Source of the DNA: Streptomyces sp. NBC_01235
Lineage (GTDB): Bacteria; Actinomycetota; Actinomycetes; Streptomycetales; Streptomycetaceae
Reading direction: 5' to 3'
Length of the DNA: 64,000 bases
Assembly: GCF_035989285.1 (NCBI RefSeq)
Contig: NZ_CP108513.1
Coordinates: 10,292,001 to 10,356,000, forward strand
Part shown: positions 33,612 to 42,980 of the stretch, in pieces
Layout of the letters: each line of letters begins with the position of its first letter
Position numbering within the stretch: position 1 is the stretch's first letter
The notes under the pieces: model-generated
What the model saw: only the letters and a program-made list of their open reading frames with translations
The model's database searches: none
What the model was told of the DNA's origin: nothing
Translations under genes and position numbers: made by a program

Positions 33612-34223
33612 ATGCGCATCGACTTCGATCCCCGGGCCATGGACACCACAGCGTTCTACCGGCTTCTGACCGCAGTGGTGGTGCCGAGGCCGATCGCCTG
33701 GGTCTCCACGGTCTCGGCAGTGGACCCGTTCACCGCGAACCTTGCACCGCACTCCTTCTTCACCGTCGCCTGCACCGACCCGCCGATCGTCCAGTTCACC
33801 TCCGTCGGCCGCAAGGACTCGCTGCGCAACGTCGAGGCCACCGGCGAGTTCGTCGTCAACCTCGCATCCGAGCCGCTCTTCGAGCAGATCAACGCGAGTG
33901 CCGTCGACTTCCCCGCGCACGAGGGCGAGTTCGACGCGGTGGGCATCGCGCGGGAGCCCTCGTCGCGCGTGAAACCGCCCCGCGTGGCCGCCTCGCCCGT
34001 CGCGCTGGAGTGCCGGCTGCACTCGACCCTGGGCATCGGCAACTCCACCCTGGTCCTCGGCGAGGTCGTGCACGCCGCCGTACGGGAGGACGTCATCGTC
34101 GACGGACGCCCCGACATCCGGCGCCTGCGGCCCCTGGCCCGGCTGGGCGGCGACGAGTGGGGCACGGTCGGCGAGGTCCACGACCTGGCCCGCATCGCCT
34201 ACCGCGACTGGCCGCCGTCCTGA
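33612..34223 (+). CDS. Flavin reductase-like FMN-binding protein
   Basis: A 203-residue protein from ATG 33612. The fold signature is that of the flavin reductase-like/DIM6-NTAB family: VVPRPIAWVSTVSAVDPFTANLAPHSFFTVACTDPP (FMN phosphate and ring contacts), then GEFVVNLASEPLFEQINASAVDFP and LGEVVHAAV. Members reduce FMN with NADH or carry FMN as a two-component monooxygenase reductase; some only bind flavin. No monooxygenase is adjacent. The start has little ribosome-site signal. Confidence 0.88.
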   Translation: MRIDFDPRAMDTTAFYRLLTAVVVPRPIAWVSTVSAVDPFTANLAPHSFFTVACTDPPIVQFTSVGRKDSLRNVEATGEFVVNLASEPLFEQINASAVDFPAHEGEFDAVGIAREPSSRVKPPRVAASPVALECRLHSTLGIGNSTLVLGEVVHAAVREDVIVDGRPDIRRLRPLARLGGDEWGTVGEVHDLARIAYRDWPPS

Positions 34224-34247
34224 CCGCGTCGAACGTATCCTCGACCC

Positions 34248-34661
34248 ATGACGACTCGCCGCACGACGACTCGCCCTGTGACGACTCTCCCCGTGACGAC
34301 GCGTGACAGCCCCGACGCCTCCTGGCGTTCGCTGTGGTCGAAGAACTCGGCGCTGTCGATCGGCTCCGTCGACTCGTTCCTCTCCATCGGCTCCGTGGGC
34401 AGCGCCCTGTCCGTCGCCTCGGTCGGCAGCTTCCTGTCCGTGGGGTCAGTCGGCTCCGCCGTCTCCTTCGCCTCAGTGGGCTCCTGGCTCAGCGCGGGCT
34501 CGGCCCTGTCCGCCCGGTCCACCGGCTCGGTACTGGCACGGCGTTCCCGGGGCGGGGCCGCCGCGGTGGCGACGGTCGCCGGGCTGGCCGTGCTGTACAC
34601 GTTGGCGTCGGGCCGCGGCCGATCGAGGGCGTGCCGATCCCGCCGACCGGGAGACCGCTGA
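34248..34661 (+). CDS. Ser/Gly/Val nonapeptide-repeat protein
   Basis: A 137-residue protein from ATG 34248. Residues 36-89 are six consecutive 9-residue repeats with consensus LSxGSVGSx (LSIGSVDSF, LSIGSVGSA, LSVASVGSF, LSVGSVGSA, VSFASVGSW, LSAGSALSA). A helix-like hydrophobic segment follows (AAAVATVAGLAVLYTLA), then a basic tail. The N-terminus is a Thr/Arg/Pro repeat of its own. The strict alternation of small and hydrophobic residues suggests a beta-solenoid or membrane-surface structure. Similar GSVGS-repeat proteins occur in Streptomyces but I know of no function. Confidence 0.65.
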   Translation: MTTRRTTTRPVTTLPVTTRDSPDASWRSLWSKNSALSIGSVDSFLSIGSVGSALSVASVGSFLSVGSVGSAVSFASVGSWLSAGSALSARSTGSVLARRSRGGAAAVATVAGLAVLYTLASGRGRSRACRSRRPGDR

Positions 34662-34674
34662 CCGTCGGCCCGGG

Positions 34675-35655
34675 TCAGCCGGTCGGGAGCAGGGCGTTCT
34701 GTGCGCCGCGCCACTCGCGTGGGGAGAGTCCGTAAGCGGCGCGGAAGACCCGGCTGAAGTGGGCGGGGTTGGCGAAACCCCAGCGCTGGGCCACCGCCGA
34801 GACCGTGGGAGCCGAGTCGTCGGCGCGGGCGAGTTCCCGGGCGCACCGCTCCAGACGGCGCTGCTGGATGAGGCGGCCGACCGTGACGCCCTCGCCTTCG
34901 AAGAGCCGGTGCAGATAGCGCACGGAGATGTGGTGCGCCGCCGCGACGGTCTGCGGGGACAGGTCCGGGTCACCGAGATGCCGGTCGATGTGGTCCCGGA
35001 CGCGCAGCACGAGGTGGTCACCGGGGTGCGTCCGCGGTGCCGTGACACGCGGGGTGCGCGTATCGACCAGTGTGGCGAAGAGGTCCACGACACCCGTGGC
35101 CAGACTGGCGGCGGCGGCCGGGGCGCAGGGCGGGACCGACGCGGTGAGGGAGGTCAGGAAGGTCGCCAGCAGGGCGCCGATGCCGTCCGTCCCGGGGATC
35201 GCGGTCCCGGTCACCTGGCGCAGTCCCTCCTCCGGCAGCCCCACCGCCCGCCGGGGCATGTGCACGACGTGGGTGGAGAAGCGGCGCGGATAGTCCAGGG
35301 AGTGGGGTCGTGCCGTGTCGTAGACGACGAGGTCGCCCTCGCCCACGAAGGTGCGGCGGCCGTCCTGGATCAGCGTCGCCGTGCCCACCCTCTGGACGCC
35401 GACCGCCACCTGGTCCGCGGCCGGACCCGCTGCCGCGTCGGCGATGTGCGCGGGCGTGCGGCTCATGCGGTGCGCGTCGGCGTCGATCGTGGAGATGCGC
35501 AGGTGCCCCAGCCACTTGGTGGAGATCCGTCCCTCGAAGGGGCCGTCGGCCCGCGCGGTGACGGCCATCGGCACCAGCGCTCTGCCCAGCGCGTCCCGCC
35601 AGTACGTGAGTTTCTCCCCGTCGGGCACCGAAGCAGTCGTCAGCACCAGGGCCAC
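34675..35655 (-). CDS. AraC-family transcriptional regulator
   Basis: A 326-residue regulator; GTG 35655 follows GAGGAGAG. The N-terminal ~200 residues form an AraC-ligand-type cupin region (GEGDLVVYDTARPHSLDYPRRFSTHVVHMPRR). The C-terminal ~100 residues are the double helix-turn-helix: VAAAHHISVRYLHRLFEGEGVTVGRLIQQRRLERCARELA, then VSAVAQRWGFANPAHFSRVFRAAYGLSPREWR in outline. It resembles the NphR/FeaR-type activators of catabolic genes. No target operon is obvious next to it. Confidence 0.9.
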   Translation of the reverse strand: MALVLTTASVPDGEKLTYWRDALGRALVPMAVTARADGPFEGRISTKWLGHLRISTIDADAHRMSRTPAHIADAAAGPAADQVAVGVQRVGTATLIQDGRRTFVGEGDLVVYDTARPHSLDYPRRFSTHVVHMPRRAVGLPEEGLRQVTGTAIPGTDGIGALLATFLTSLTASVPPCAPAAAASLATGVVDLFATLVDTRTPRVTAPRTHPGDHLVLRVRDHIDRHLGDPDLSPQTVAAAHHISVRYLHRLFEGEGVTVGRLIQQRRLERCARELARADDSAPTVSAVAQRWGFANPAHFSRVFRAAYGLSPREWRGAQNALLPTG

Positions 35656-35956
35656 CTGGCTCTCCTCTCCACCTGTGCGAAACCGGCGGAGAGATCGGGC
35701 GTCGGCCCGATCTTCCCGCCGTCATCAGCCAACCAGCGGCCCACGGCGGTCTCCAGGCAGGAAGCAGGCAGAAACGCGGACGGCGTCGGCACCGCCGTCC
35801 GTTGTGCGCTGAGGGAACAGCACGGTGCGCTGTCGGAAAAGACGCGGGGGAGGCCGCGCCAGCAGGATGGGGGGCACGGCGAGGGACCTCGCCCGTCGGC
35901 GGCGCGAGCCCGCCCCCGTCTCCGTGGTGCGGCGACCCGGGGACGGGCGGGCGAGG
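35656..35956. other. Intergenic region between the AraC and STAND genes
   Basis: About 300 bases between two minus-strand genes. It holds the AraC ribosome site and should hold its promoter. I see no open frame with protein-like composition and no clear hairpin. Confidence 0.4.
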
Positions 35957-38212
35957 TCAGGGCGCGTCGAGACGGGCGAGGAGATCGCGAGCCTCGGCGA
36001 CCGGTTTCGGGTCGGCGTCGAGACCGAGGGAGACACAGCGCGCGAAGGCCGCGCGTGCCTCCGCCGGACGTCCGGCAGACAGTAACGCGTTACCGAGGTT
36101 GACGAGCTGGCGGCTCTCCAGGGCGGTGTTGCCGCTCGCCCGGCAGATCGCGACAGCGGTGTTCAGCCGGTCCACCGCCTCCGCCCAGCGCTCCAGCGCG
36201 CCGAAGCTGCTGCCCAGGCCCGCGTGCAGCCCGAGCCGGGTGATGTCGGCGATATGCGGTTCCAGTCGGTCGCTGACCTGCTCCAGGAAGTCGAGCGTGT
36301 CCTGGTAGAACGCGAGCGCCTCTTCGGGCAGGCCCAGTTTCTCCAGGACGATGGCGTGTCCGTGCCGGGCCTGGAGACCGCCGTGCAGGTCGCCGACGCC
36401 TTCGAACAGGCGGGCGGCCCGGTGCAGGTGGTCGGCGGCGGGTCCGAGGTCGCTGATCTGCTGGAGCGCCCAGCCTTGGTACATGTGGGCCCAGGCCTGC
36501 TGACCGGCATCGTCGGCCCGTTCCGCCACGGAGAGGGCCTCGGCGGAGCGCAGAAGGCTGTCCTGATGGCGGCGTTCGCAGACGAGGAGCGCCCAGGCGT
36601 GGTAGTTGAGCTGTGTCGCCTCCACGACCGGATCGCCCAGCGCCCGTGCGCACCGGGCGGCCGTGCCGAAGACCTCGGGCCAGTGTCCCCAGAAGATCCA
36701 CTGGTCGGAGAACCAGTGCAGGGCCTCGGCCACCTCCACCACCGTGGCGTGCTCGCCGGCGGCCTCGGCCGCGCGCAGGGCGGCCAGCCAGTTGGCGCCC
36801 TCCGACTGGAGCCAGGCGCGGGCCCGGCCCGCGGTCGAGAGGTCCACCGTTCCCTGCCAGGTGGGCGGCGGAGCGCCGTGGTCCGGCTCGAACCAACGGC
36901 CCGCGACGACGGCGGTCTCCAGCAGCCAGCGGAAGAACGCCGTGCGGGCCCGGTCCACGTCCCGCGCGTTCTCCTCGGCCTCCAGACGGGCACGGGCGTA
37001 CAGCCGCAGCAGGTCGTGAAGGCGATAGCGGTCCCCGTCCGTCCCCAGCAGCCCGGTCTCGACCAGCTCCTCCAGGGTGTCCTCGGCGTCGAACAGCGGC
37101 TGTCCGGTGAGCCGGGCGGCGCCGGGGGCCGCCGTGTCCTGGCCGGGGACCAGGGCGAGCCGTCGGAACAGGCGGGCGGCCGAGGGCGTCAGCTGACGGT
37201 AGGACAGATCGAAGGCGGCGGCCACACGTACGTCCCCGGCGGCCAGCGCGTCCAGGCGGCGCTCCTCGACGGAGAGGCGGTCCGCGAGCCGACGCACGGT
37301 CCAACCGGTGCGGGTGGCAAGCCAGTTGCCGGCCACCCGCAGGGCGAGGGGCAGATGATCGCAGCGCTCGGCGACATCGGCGAGGGCGGCCGGATCGGCG
37401 GCGGCGCGCTCGGCTCCGACCAGGGAGGCCAGGAACTCGGCGGCCTCCGCGGGGTTCAGCACCCCGAGAGGCAGCCGGTGCACGCTGTCCAGCCCGGTCA
37501 GCATGCGGCGGCTCGTCACCACCACCATGCCCGCGCCCGCGGCCGGCAGCAGCGGGCGCACCTGGCCCTCGTCACGGGCGTTGTCCAGGACCAGCAGACA
37601 GCGCCGTTCCGCCAACAGCCGCCGGTACAGCGCGGGATGACCCTGCGGCCCGGCCTGGGCGAGGTCCCGGTCGGTCACCTGGAGGGCCTTCAGCACGCTG
37701 AGCACGAGTTCCGCGGGACCGGGCGGCTCGTCGTCCGTGCCGCCCAGGTCCAGCACCAACTGCCCGTCGGGAAACCGGTCGGCGAGATTCCGGGCCGCGT
37801 GCAGCGCCAGCGTCGTCTTGCCCGTGCCCGGCGGCCCGGAGACCGCCACCACCACCGGCTGGGCGGCGGCCTGCTGCTCCGCGAACGCTGTCAATCGGGT
37901 CAACTCCCGTGCCCGGCCCACGAAGTCGTCGATCCCGCGCGGGAACGCCCGCACACCCACCGGGCTGTAGCCCCCGGTGCGCCCGGCCCGCGCCGCCGTG
38001 AGCAGCCGCTCCCGCAGCTTCTCGTCCAGGCTCAGACCGTCCGCGAGCGCGGCGGCCGTCCGCCGCTGCGGAGCCGCCCGCCGCCCCCGCTCCAAATCGC
38101 CGATGCCCCGCACACTCACGCCCGAGGCCTCCGCCAGACCCTCGATGGTCAGCGACGCGGACAACCGCAACTCCCGCAGCAGCGCCCCGAACGCCGCCCG
38201 TTCCCCGCTCAA
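35957..38212 (-). CDS. XRE-NB-ARC-TPR (STAND) transcriptional regulator
   Basis: A 751-residue protein. An N-terminal XRE helix-turn-helix (about 7-60; LTIEGLAEASGVSVRGIGDLERGRR) precedes an NB-ARC ATPase with Walker A GPPGTGKTT (126-134) and Walker B CLLVLDNARDE (about 211). A winged-helix segment and a long TPR array (about 430-750) complete it. This is the AfsR/STAND-like architecture without the SARP domain. Such proteins switch on ATP binding and oligomerisation, often controlling development or secondary metabolism. ATG at 38212. It is divergent from the SWIM-zinc-finger operon; the shared 269-base region holds a RecA-NDp-type promoter facing the operon. Confidence 0.9.
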   Translation of the reverse strand: MSGERAAFGALLRELRLSASLTIEGLAEASGVSVRGIGDLERGRRAAPQRRTAAALADGLSLDEKLRERLLTAARAGRTGGYSPVGVRAFPRGIDDFVGRARELTRLTAFAEQQAAAQPVVVAVSGPPGTGKTTLALHAARNLADRFPDGQLVLDLGGTDDEPPGPAELVLSVLKALQVTDRDLAQAGPQGHPALYRRLLAERRCLLVLDNARDEGQVRPLLPAAGAGMVVVTSRRMLTGLDSVHRLPLGVLNPAEAAEFLASLVGAERAAADPAALADVAERCDHLPLALRVAGNWLATRTGWTVRRLADRLSVEERRLDALAAGDVRVAAAFDLSYRQLTPSAARLFRRLALVPGQDTAAPGAARLTGQPLFDAEDTLEELVETGLLGTDGDRYRLHDLLRLYARARLEAEENARDVDRARTAFFRWLLETAVVAGRWFEPDHGAPPPTWQGTVDLSTAGRARAWLQSEGANWLAALRAAEAAGEHATVVEVAEALHWFSDQWIFWGHWPEVFGTAARCARALGDPVVEATQLNYHAWALLVCERRHQDSLLRSAEALSVAERADDAGQQAWAHMYQGWALQQISDLGPAADHLHRAARLFEGVGDLHGGLQARHGHAIVLEKLGLPEEALAFYQDTLDFLEQVSDRLEPHIADITRLGLHAGLGSSFGALERWAEAVDRLNTAVAICRASGNTALESRQLVNLGNALLSAGRPAEARAAFARCVSLGLDADPKPVAEARDLLARLDAP

Positions 38213-38369
38213 TCCCGCCCCTTCACGTCGACATGCTCCTGCCGTCGCCCCCGAGCATGATCATCGGAATTCTAGAAGAGCCGGACACCCCGCGGGCCCA
38301 CGCCGACCGGCATGCGGACGGCGTCGTCGGCGCTCGCCGGACGACGTCAGGAGCTGCCGTCGGACGGCG

Positions 38370-38392
38370 TTGTCAGTGGTCGCCAGTAAGTT
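38370..38392 (+). promoter_or_regulatory. RecA-NDp (PafBC-type DNA-damage) promoter of the SWIM/vWA/MoxR operon
   Basis: TTGTCAGTG (38370-38378), eight bases, TAAGTT (38387-38392): an exact match to TTGTCRGTG-N8-TAnnnT, the RecA-independent DNA-damage promoter defined in mycobacteria and recognised with the PafBC activator. The predicted start of transcription near 38399 leaves an ~80-base leader before TTG 38482. Confidence 0.75.
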
Positions 38393-38481
38393 CGTCAGTG
38401 TCGCGCCGATCCGGTGCGGCAACCCCCCTGTGCTGCGCCGATTCGGCGTGTGGAGCCTTGTGCTGCAAAGGAGATGGTGCG

Positions 38482-40416
38482 TTGTCGGACTGGGAGAGCG
38501 CGAGTACCGCCCGGGTGGTGCCGCCCGCGCGACCGCGAAAGCTTGCCAAGGTCCCCTTCGTCGAACTGGCCGACGGACGCCTGCAGGGCGTGGTCTCCAG
38601 CGGCTCGGACATCGAGCGGGTGTACGTCTCGTCGGTCGCCGCCGGTACGTACGCCTTCGCCTGTAGCACCAACAACAACCGCCCCTGCGGCGGCGCGCGC
38701 GGCTCGTTCTGCAATCACATCCGCGCCCTGATCACCGAGGCCGTTCTGCAGTACGGTGCCGACCGGGTCGCACGCTACCTGCGCGTCGAGCCCGCCGGCG
38801 CGGAGACGGACGCCGCTGCCCTCACCGCCGCGATGACCGGCACCCGCCCGCCGCAGGCGGACGGCAAGGCGGCCGCCGCATCCGTCTTCAGCCGGTTCCT
38901 GCGCCACCTGGCCTACCTGGAACTGGCCCCGGTCACCATCCCGTTGCCGGAGCTGCACTGGTTCCCGCCGACGCGGGCGGCGGCCTCGTCCGCGGCGCCC
39001 CCGCGTGAGCCCGGTTCGGGCGCGGAGGAGCACACGGGCGGGCTCATCGCGCCCGTGGAGGGGCTGGACGAGGCCCTGGCGGCGGTCGACGCCTTCGACC
39101 GGACGCTGGTCGCCGGTCTTATGCGTCCCCGGCCCGACCGGGTGGGCGACCTCACCGAGCTCGCCCGCGCCGTCGCCGGCACGCCGCTGGCCGCGCGGGT
39201 CGCCGAGGCCGCCGAGAAGGCCGCGGCCGGAGCGGCGAGCGAGGACCACTTCGTCGCCCTCGCCGCCGCCCGCACCGCCCTCTTCGGAGCCGTGCACGAC
39301 GCGCTCACGGCAGGCGTCGACGAGGTGACGGGCCGCAGGCGGGAGGAGCACGCGCCGACGGCTCCTGCCGAGCGACCGACGGTGAACCTGCATGCGGCCG
39401 CCCGCACCTGGCTGTCGGACCTCGCGCGCGCCGGCTGGCAGGGCATCGACCACGACCTGGCCGGCGGAGCCGCACCGATCGTCTCCGCGATGCTGCCGCA
39501 CCCCGAGCTGCGCCGCCTGGCCACCCTGCTCGACGGTTTCGCCGCCGAACTCGCCGCCTCCTGCCCCGGCGCCGCCCTGGAACGGATCCCTGCCCGCCGC
39601 TGGGGCGACCTGTGGTCCCGCGCCCTGCTGCTGACCCGGCCCGACGCCGCCGACCCGTCCACCCTCGGCACCGCCACCGGCCGTCTGCTGCCACTCGGCG
39701 TCGACCTGCACGAACACGCCACCGCCGCGCAGGCCCAGGTCCACGCGGTGTTCGAACCCGCCGACGGCACGGCACCCCGCCTGGTCCGCGCCGGCGTCTC
39801 GGTGCCGAAGCCGGACACCGTCGTCGAGGCCGGCGTCTGGCAGCTGCTGCGGCCCCACCTGTCGCTGCTCGCGGCCCTCGGCGAAGGCCGGGCGATGGAA
39901 CTCGACGCCATGCCCCTCACCGGCGAGGGCGACCTGATCTGGGACGACACGCGAGCACGCAGGGGCGAACCCGCCGACGCCATGACCACCGCACGGGTCC
40001 TGCTGCCGACCGCCACCGCCCTGCCCACCGCGCCCCTGGAACGTCACCCCGCGCGCATCGCCGAGCCGGTGTTCCTGGAGGGCTACGACAGGAGGCAGGA
40101 CGGCGTCACCCTCACCTTCGCCGTCGCCGGACACGACCTCCCCGTCGACACCGACCGCATCCCGACCGCGAGCCCGCTCACCCCCGAGGCGGTCGCCGCC
40201 TCCAGCGCGTGCATCGGCCTGCTCCGCTGGGACGGCGGCGGGTTCCGTCTCCAGCCGCTCGCCGTCGAGACCACCGTGCGCAAGAAGGTCGTCGCGCTCC
40301 ACGCGGGCGCGTGGGCAGGCGGCACCACCGACAAGGCCGGCGTCCGGGCCGAGAAGGCCGCCACGGACGCCGTGACCGTCCTGCGCGAACGAGCGGGGAG
40401 GCTGCTGCGGAAATGA
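38482..40416 (+). CDS. SWIM zinc-finger domain protein
   Basis: A 644-residue protein. TTG 38482 has AAAGGAG eight bases upstream; the longer upstream frame would run through the promoter. Residues ~45-80 form a SWIM-like finger (FACSTNNNRPCGG, then FCNHIRAL: Cys, Cys, Cys-x-His). The remainder is helical and unassigned. SWIM fingers bind zinc and often nucleic acid or protein. In actinobacteria this type of protein heads operons with vWA, MoxR and DUF5682 genes, as here. The stop overlaps the vWA start (ATGA). Confidence 0.85.
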   Translation: MSDWESASTARVVPPARPRKLAKVPFVELADGRLQGVVSSGSDIERVYVSSVAAGTYAFACSTNNNRPCGGARGSFCNHIRALITEAVLQYGADRVARYLRVEPAGAETDAAALTAAMTGTRPPQADGKAAAASVFSRFLRHLAYLELAPVTIPLPELHWFPPTRAAASSAAPPREPGSGAEEHTGGLIAPVEGLDEALAAVDAFDRTLVAGLMRPRPDRVGDLTELARAVAGTPLAARVAEAAEKAAAGAASEDHFVALAAARTALFGAVHDALTAGVDEVTGRRREEHAPTAPAERPTVNLHAAARTWLSDLARAGWQGIDHDLAGGAAPIVSAMLPHPELRRLATLLDGFAAELAASCPGAALERIPARRWGDLWSRALLLTRPDAADPSTLGTATGRLLPLGVDLHEHATAAQAQVHAVFEPADGTAPRLVRAGVSVPKPDTVVEAGVWQLLRPHLSLLAALGEGRAMELDAMPLTGEGDLIWDDTRARRGEPADAMTTARVLLPTATALPTAPLERHPARIAEPVFLEGYDRRQDGVTLTFAVAGHDLPVDTDRIPTASPLTPEAVAASSACIGLLRWDGGGFRLQPLAVETTVRKKVVALHAGAWAGGTTDKAGVRAEKAATDAVTVLRERAGRLLRK

Positions 40417-41825
40417 GCGACCACATGCCCCGGGCAGTCCCCGACGACAACCGCCGACAGGTCCTCTACTGGCGGTTGCTGGCCCGCCTCTTCGACCCCG
40501 AGGAGCAGGCCGGCCTGGAGTCGGCGAGCCTCGCCGTCGTCGAGGACATCGGCCTGCCGCCCGCACTGCTGGACCCGCAGACCTCCGTCGACTCCATCGT
40601 GCAGCGCCACCCCGAACTGGCGGCGGAATTCGACGGGTTGATGGTTCCCGAGACCGAGACCGGGACCGGGACCGGGACCGGGACAGGCACCGACGCCGGC
40701 ACCGAGGCTTCGGCCGACGAGGGCGCGCGCGATCGTGCGGCCGAGGTACGGCGCGCGGCACTCGTGTCCAAGGTGCTGCTGAACGTCTTCGCCACCGGCT
40801 CCGGAGCCGTCGGCGCCGCGCAGTTGTCCCGCTGGCAGAGCGACGCGGGCTGGCTGGAGCGCGCGCTCGGCTGCCGGCCCGGTGAGCTGCGCGGCGGTCG
40901 AGGAACGACTCCCGACCTCGGCAGCCTCGTCCCCGGCATCGGCCCCGAACTCGGCGCCATCGAAGCCGACCTCGTCCAGCGCATGCACCTGCGCGAAGTG
41001 CTCGCCGACCCCGAGCTCGCCGCCCGCCTCACCCCGAGCATGTCGCTCATCGAGCAGCTGCTGCGCGACAAGGACAACCTCTCCGGCGTCGCCCTGGCCA
41101 ACGCCAAGGCCCTGATCCGCCGCTTCGTCGACGAGGTCGCCGAAGTGCTGCGCACCCAGGTGGAGAAGACCACGGTCGGCGCGCTCGACCGCTCCGTCCC
41201 GCCCAAGCGCGTGTTCCGCAACCTCGACCTCGACCGGACCATCTGGAAGAACCTCACCAACTACAACCCCGAAGAGGAACGCCTCTACGTCGACCGCCTC
41301 TACTACCGCCACACCGCCCGCAAGACGACTCCACAGCGGCTCATCGTGGTCGTGGACCAGTCGGGCTCGATGCTCGACTCCATGGTCAACTGCACCATCC
41401 TGGCGTCGATCTTCGCCGGACTGCCGAAGGTGGACGTCCACCTGATCGCGTACGACACCCGGGCGCTCGACCTCACCCCCTGGGTGAACGAGCCGTTCGA
41501 GGTGCTGCTGCGCACCAAGCTGGGCGGGGGCAACGACGGCCCGGTCGCCATGGCCATGGCCCGGCCGAAGATCGCCGAGCCCAAGAACACCGTGATGGTG
41601 TGGATCTCGGACTTCTACGAGTTCGACCGCTCCCAGCCGTTGTTCGAAGCCATCGAGGAAGTCCACCGCTCCGGCGTCAAGTTCATCCCGGTCGGCTCGG
41701 TGACCAGCTCCGGCCGGCAGGAGGTCAACCCCTGGTTCCGGGAGCGGTTCAAGGCCCTCGGCACACCGGTGATCTCCGGCCACATCAACAAGCTCGTCCA
41801 CGAACTCAAGACGTTCCTCGCCTAG
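40413..41825 (+). CDS. vWA-domain protein
   Basis: A 470-residue protein whose ATG overlaps the upstream stop. The C-terminal ~165 residues are a von Willebrand A domain with an intact MIDAS start, VVVDQSGSM (Asp315-x-Ser-x-Ser), later Thr/Asp positions and ISDFYEFDRS. The N-terminal ~300 residues are helical, interrupted by a Thr/Gly run (about residues 81-92) encoded by GGGACC-type hexamer repeats at roughly 40656-40690. vWA proteins of this kind pair with MoxR ATPases, which remodel or load metal or client proteins; the next gene is such an ATPase. Confidence 0.9.
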   Translation: MSDHMPRAVPDDNRRQVLYWRLLARLFDPEEQAGLESASLAVVEDIGLPPALLDPQTSVDSIVQRHPELAAEFDGLMVPETETGTGTGTGTGTDAGTEASADEGARDRAAEVRRAALVSKVLLNVFATGSGAVGAAQLSRWQSDAGWLERALGCRPGELRGGRGTTPDLGSLVPGIGPELGAIEADLVQRMHLREVLADPELAARLTPSMSLIEQLLRDKDNLSGVALANAKALIRRFVDEVAEVLRTQVEKTTVGALDRSVPPKRVFRNLDLDRTIWKNLTNYNPEEERLYVDRLYYRHTARKTTPQRLIVVVDQSGSMLDSMVNCTILASIFAGLPKVDVHLIAYDTRALDLTPWVNEPFEVLLRTKLGGGNDGPVAMAMARPKIAEPKNTVMVWISDFYEFDRSQPLFEAIEEVHRSGVKFIPVGSVTSSGRQEVNPWFRERFKALGTPVISGHINKLVHELKTFLA

Positions 41826-41855
41826 GACTTCCCCCCTATCGAGAAAGGCCCTTCC

Positions 41856-42980
41856 ATGACCGACCTGCTGCGCGCCCCCGCCGAGCTCAAGTACGCCGAG
41901 GAACTCGACTGGCTGGAGTCGATCGACGACAACCCCAAGCCGTTCTCCTGGCGACTGTCGCCGAAGATGGTCCGCCTGTTCATCCTCGGTTCCGAGCGCG
42001 CCGACGGCCTCGACCGGGAGATCGCCCAGAAGTGGTTCGGCGACCGCAGCTTCGTCGAGCGCTCCATCGTCACCCTCGCGTCCGACCGCGGCCTGCTGCT
42101 CATCGGCGACCCCGGCACCGGAAAGAGCTGGCTGGCCGAGCTGCTGTCGGCCGCGATCTCCCGCAACTCCACCCTGGTCGTGCAGGGCACGGCGGGCACC
42201 ACCGAGGACCACATCAAGTACTCGTGGAACGTCTCGATGGTCATCGCCAAGGGCCAGTCGCGCGAGTCGATGATCCCCTCGCCGATCATGACCGCGATGG
42301 AGTCCGGCTCGATCGGCCGCTTCGAGGAGCTCACCCGCTCCACCAGCGACGTCCAGGACGCGCTGATCTCGATCCTGTCCGAGAAGTACATCTCGGTCCC
42401 GGAGCTGGGCAGCGACCAGGACAGCGACAACATCGTGTTCGCCAAGCCCGGCTTCTCGGTCATCGCCACCGCCAACAGCCGCGACCGGGGCGTCAACGAC
42501 CTCTCCTCGGCGCTCAAGCGCCGCTTCAACTTCGTCCGCATCCCGGTGGTGACGAACAAGAACAGCGAGGCGGAGATCGTCCGCTTCCGTACCGAGGAAC
42601 TGCTGCGCCGCCACCAGATCGAGCTCGACGTCCCGCCGACCCTGCTGGACGTGCTGCTGCGCAGCTTCGCCGATCTGCGGGCCTCCTCGGCAGCGGCCGG
42701 CAGCGACGACGAGAAACTGGAGTCCGCCCTGTCCACCGCCGAGCAGATCGGCGTCCTGGAGGACGCCATCCTGCACAGCAACTTCTTCGGCGAGCGCGCC
42801 CTCACCGCCCACGCCCTCGCCTCCTCCCTCGTCGGCTCCCTGGCCCGGCGCGCGCCCGAGGACCTCGCCATCCTCAACAAGTACCTGCACGGCGTCGTCG
42901 AACCGCGAAGCAAGGAAGAAGGGGGCTCCTGGCCGGAGTTCCTCGAAGGCGGCCGCGACGCGATCGCGACCCTGTCATGA
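41856..42980 (+). CDS. MoxR-type AAA+ ATPase
   Basis: A 374-residue ATPase; ATG 41856 lies 30 bases after the vWA stop, with GAGAAAGG upstream. Walker A GDPGTGKS (84-91); Walker B and sensor 1 regions fall near LTRSTSDVQDALISILSEK and VIATANSRDRGVNDL; the arginine-finger region is SSALKRRFNFVRIP. The length and ELxR-like features fit MoxR/ChlI-class AAA+ proteins, which act as chaperones with vWA partners. The stop overlaps the start of the DUF5682 gene (ATGA), so the last three genes are tightly coupled. Confidence 0.92.
   Translation: MTDLLRAPAELKYAEELDWLESIDDNPKPFSWRLSPKMVRLFILGSERADGLDREIAQKWFGDRSFVERSIVTLASDRGLLLIGDPGTGKSWLAELLSAAISRNSTLVVQGTAGTTEDHIKYSWNVSMVIAKGQSRESMIPSPIMTAMESGSIGRFEELTRSTSDVQDALISILSEKYISVPELGSDQDSDNIVFAKPGFSVIATANSRDRGVNDLSSALKRRFNFVRIPVVTNKNSEAEIVRFRTEELLRRHQIELDVPPTLLDVLLRSFADLRASSAAAGSDDEKLESALSTAEQIGVLEDAILHSNFFGERALTAHALASSLVGSLARRAPEDLAILNKYLHGVVEPRSKEEGGSWPEFLEGGRDAIATLS

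Noticed and set aside
40083..42890. 935-codon minus-strand frame opposite the vWA and MoxR genes
   Set aside because: Composed of Glu/Val/Gly/Asp runs typical of antisense translation; spans two real genes.
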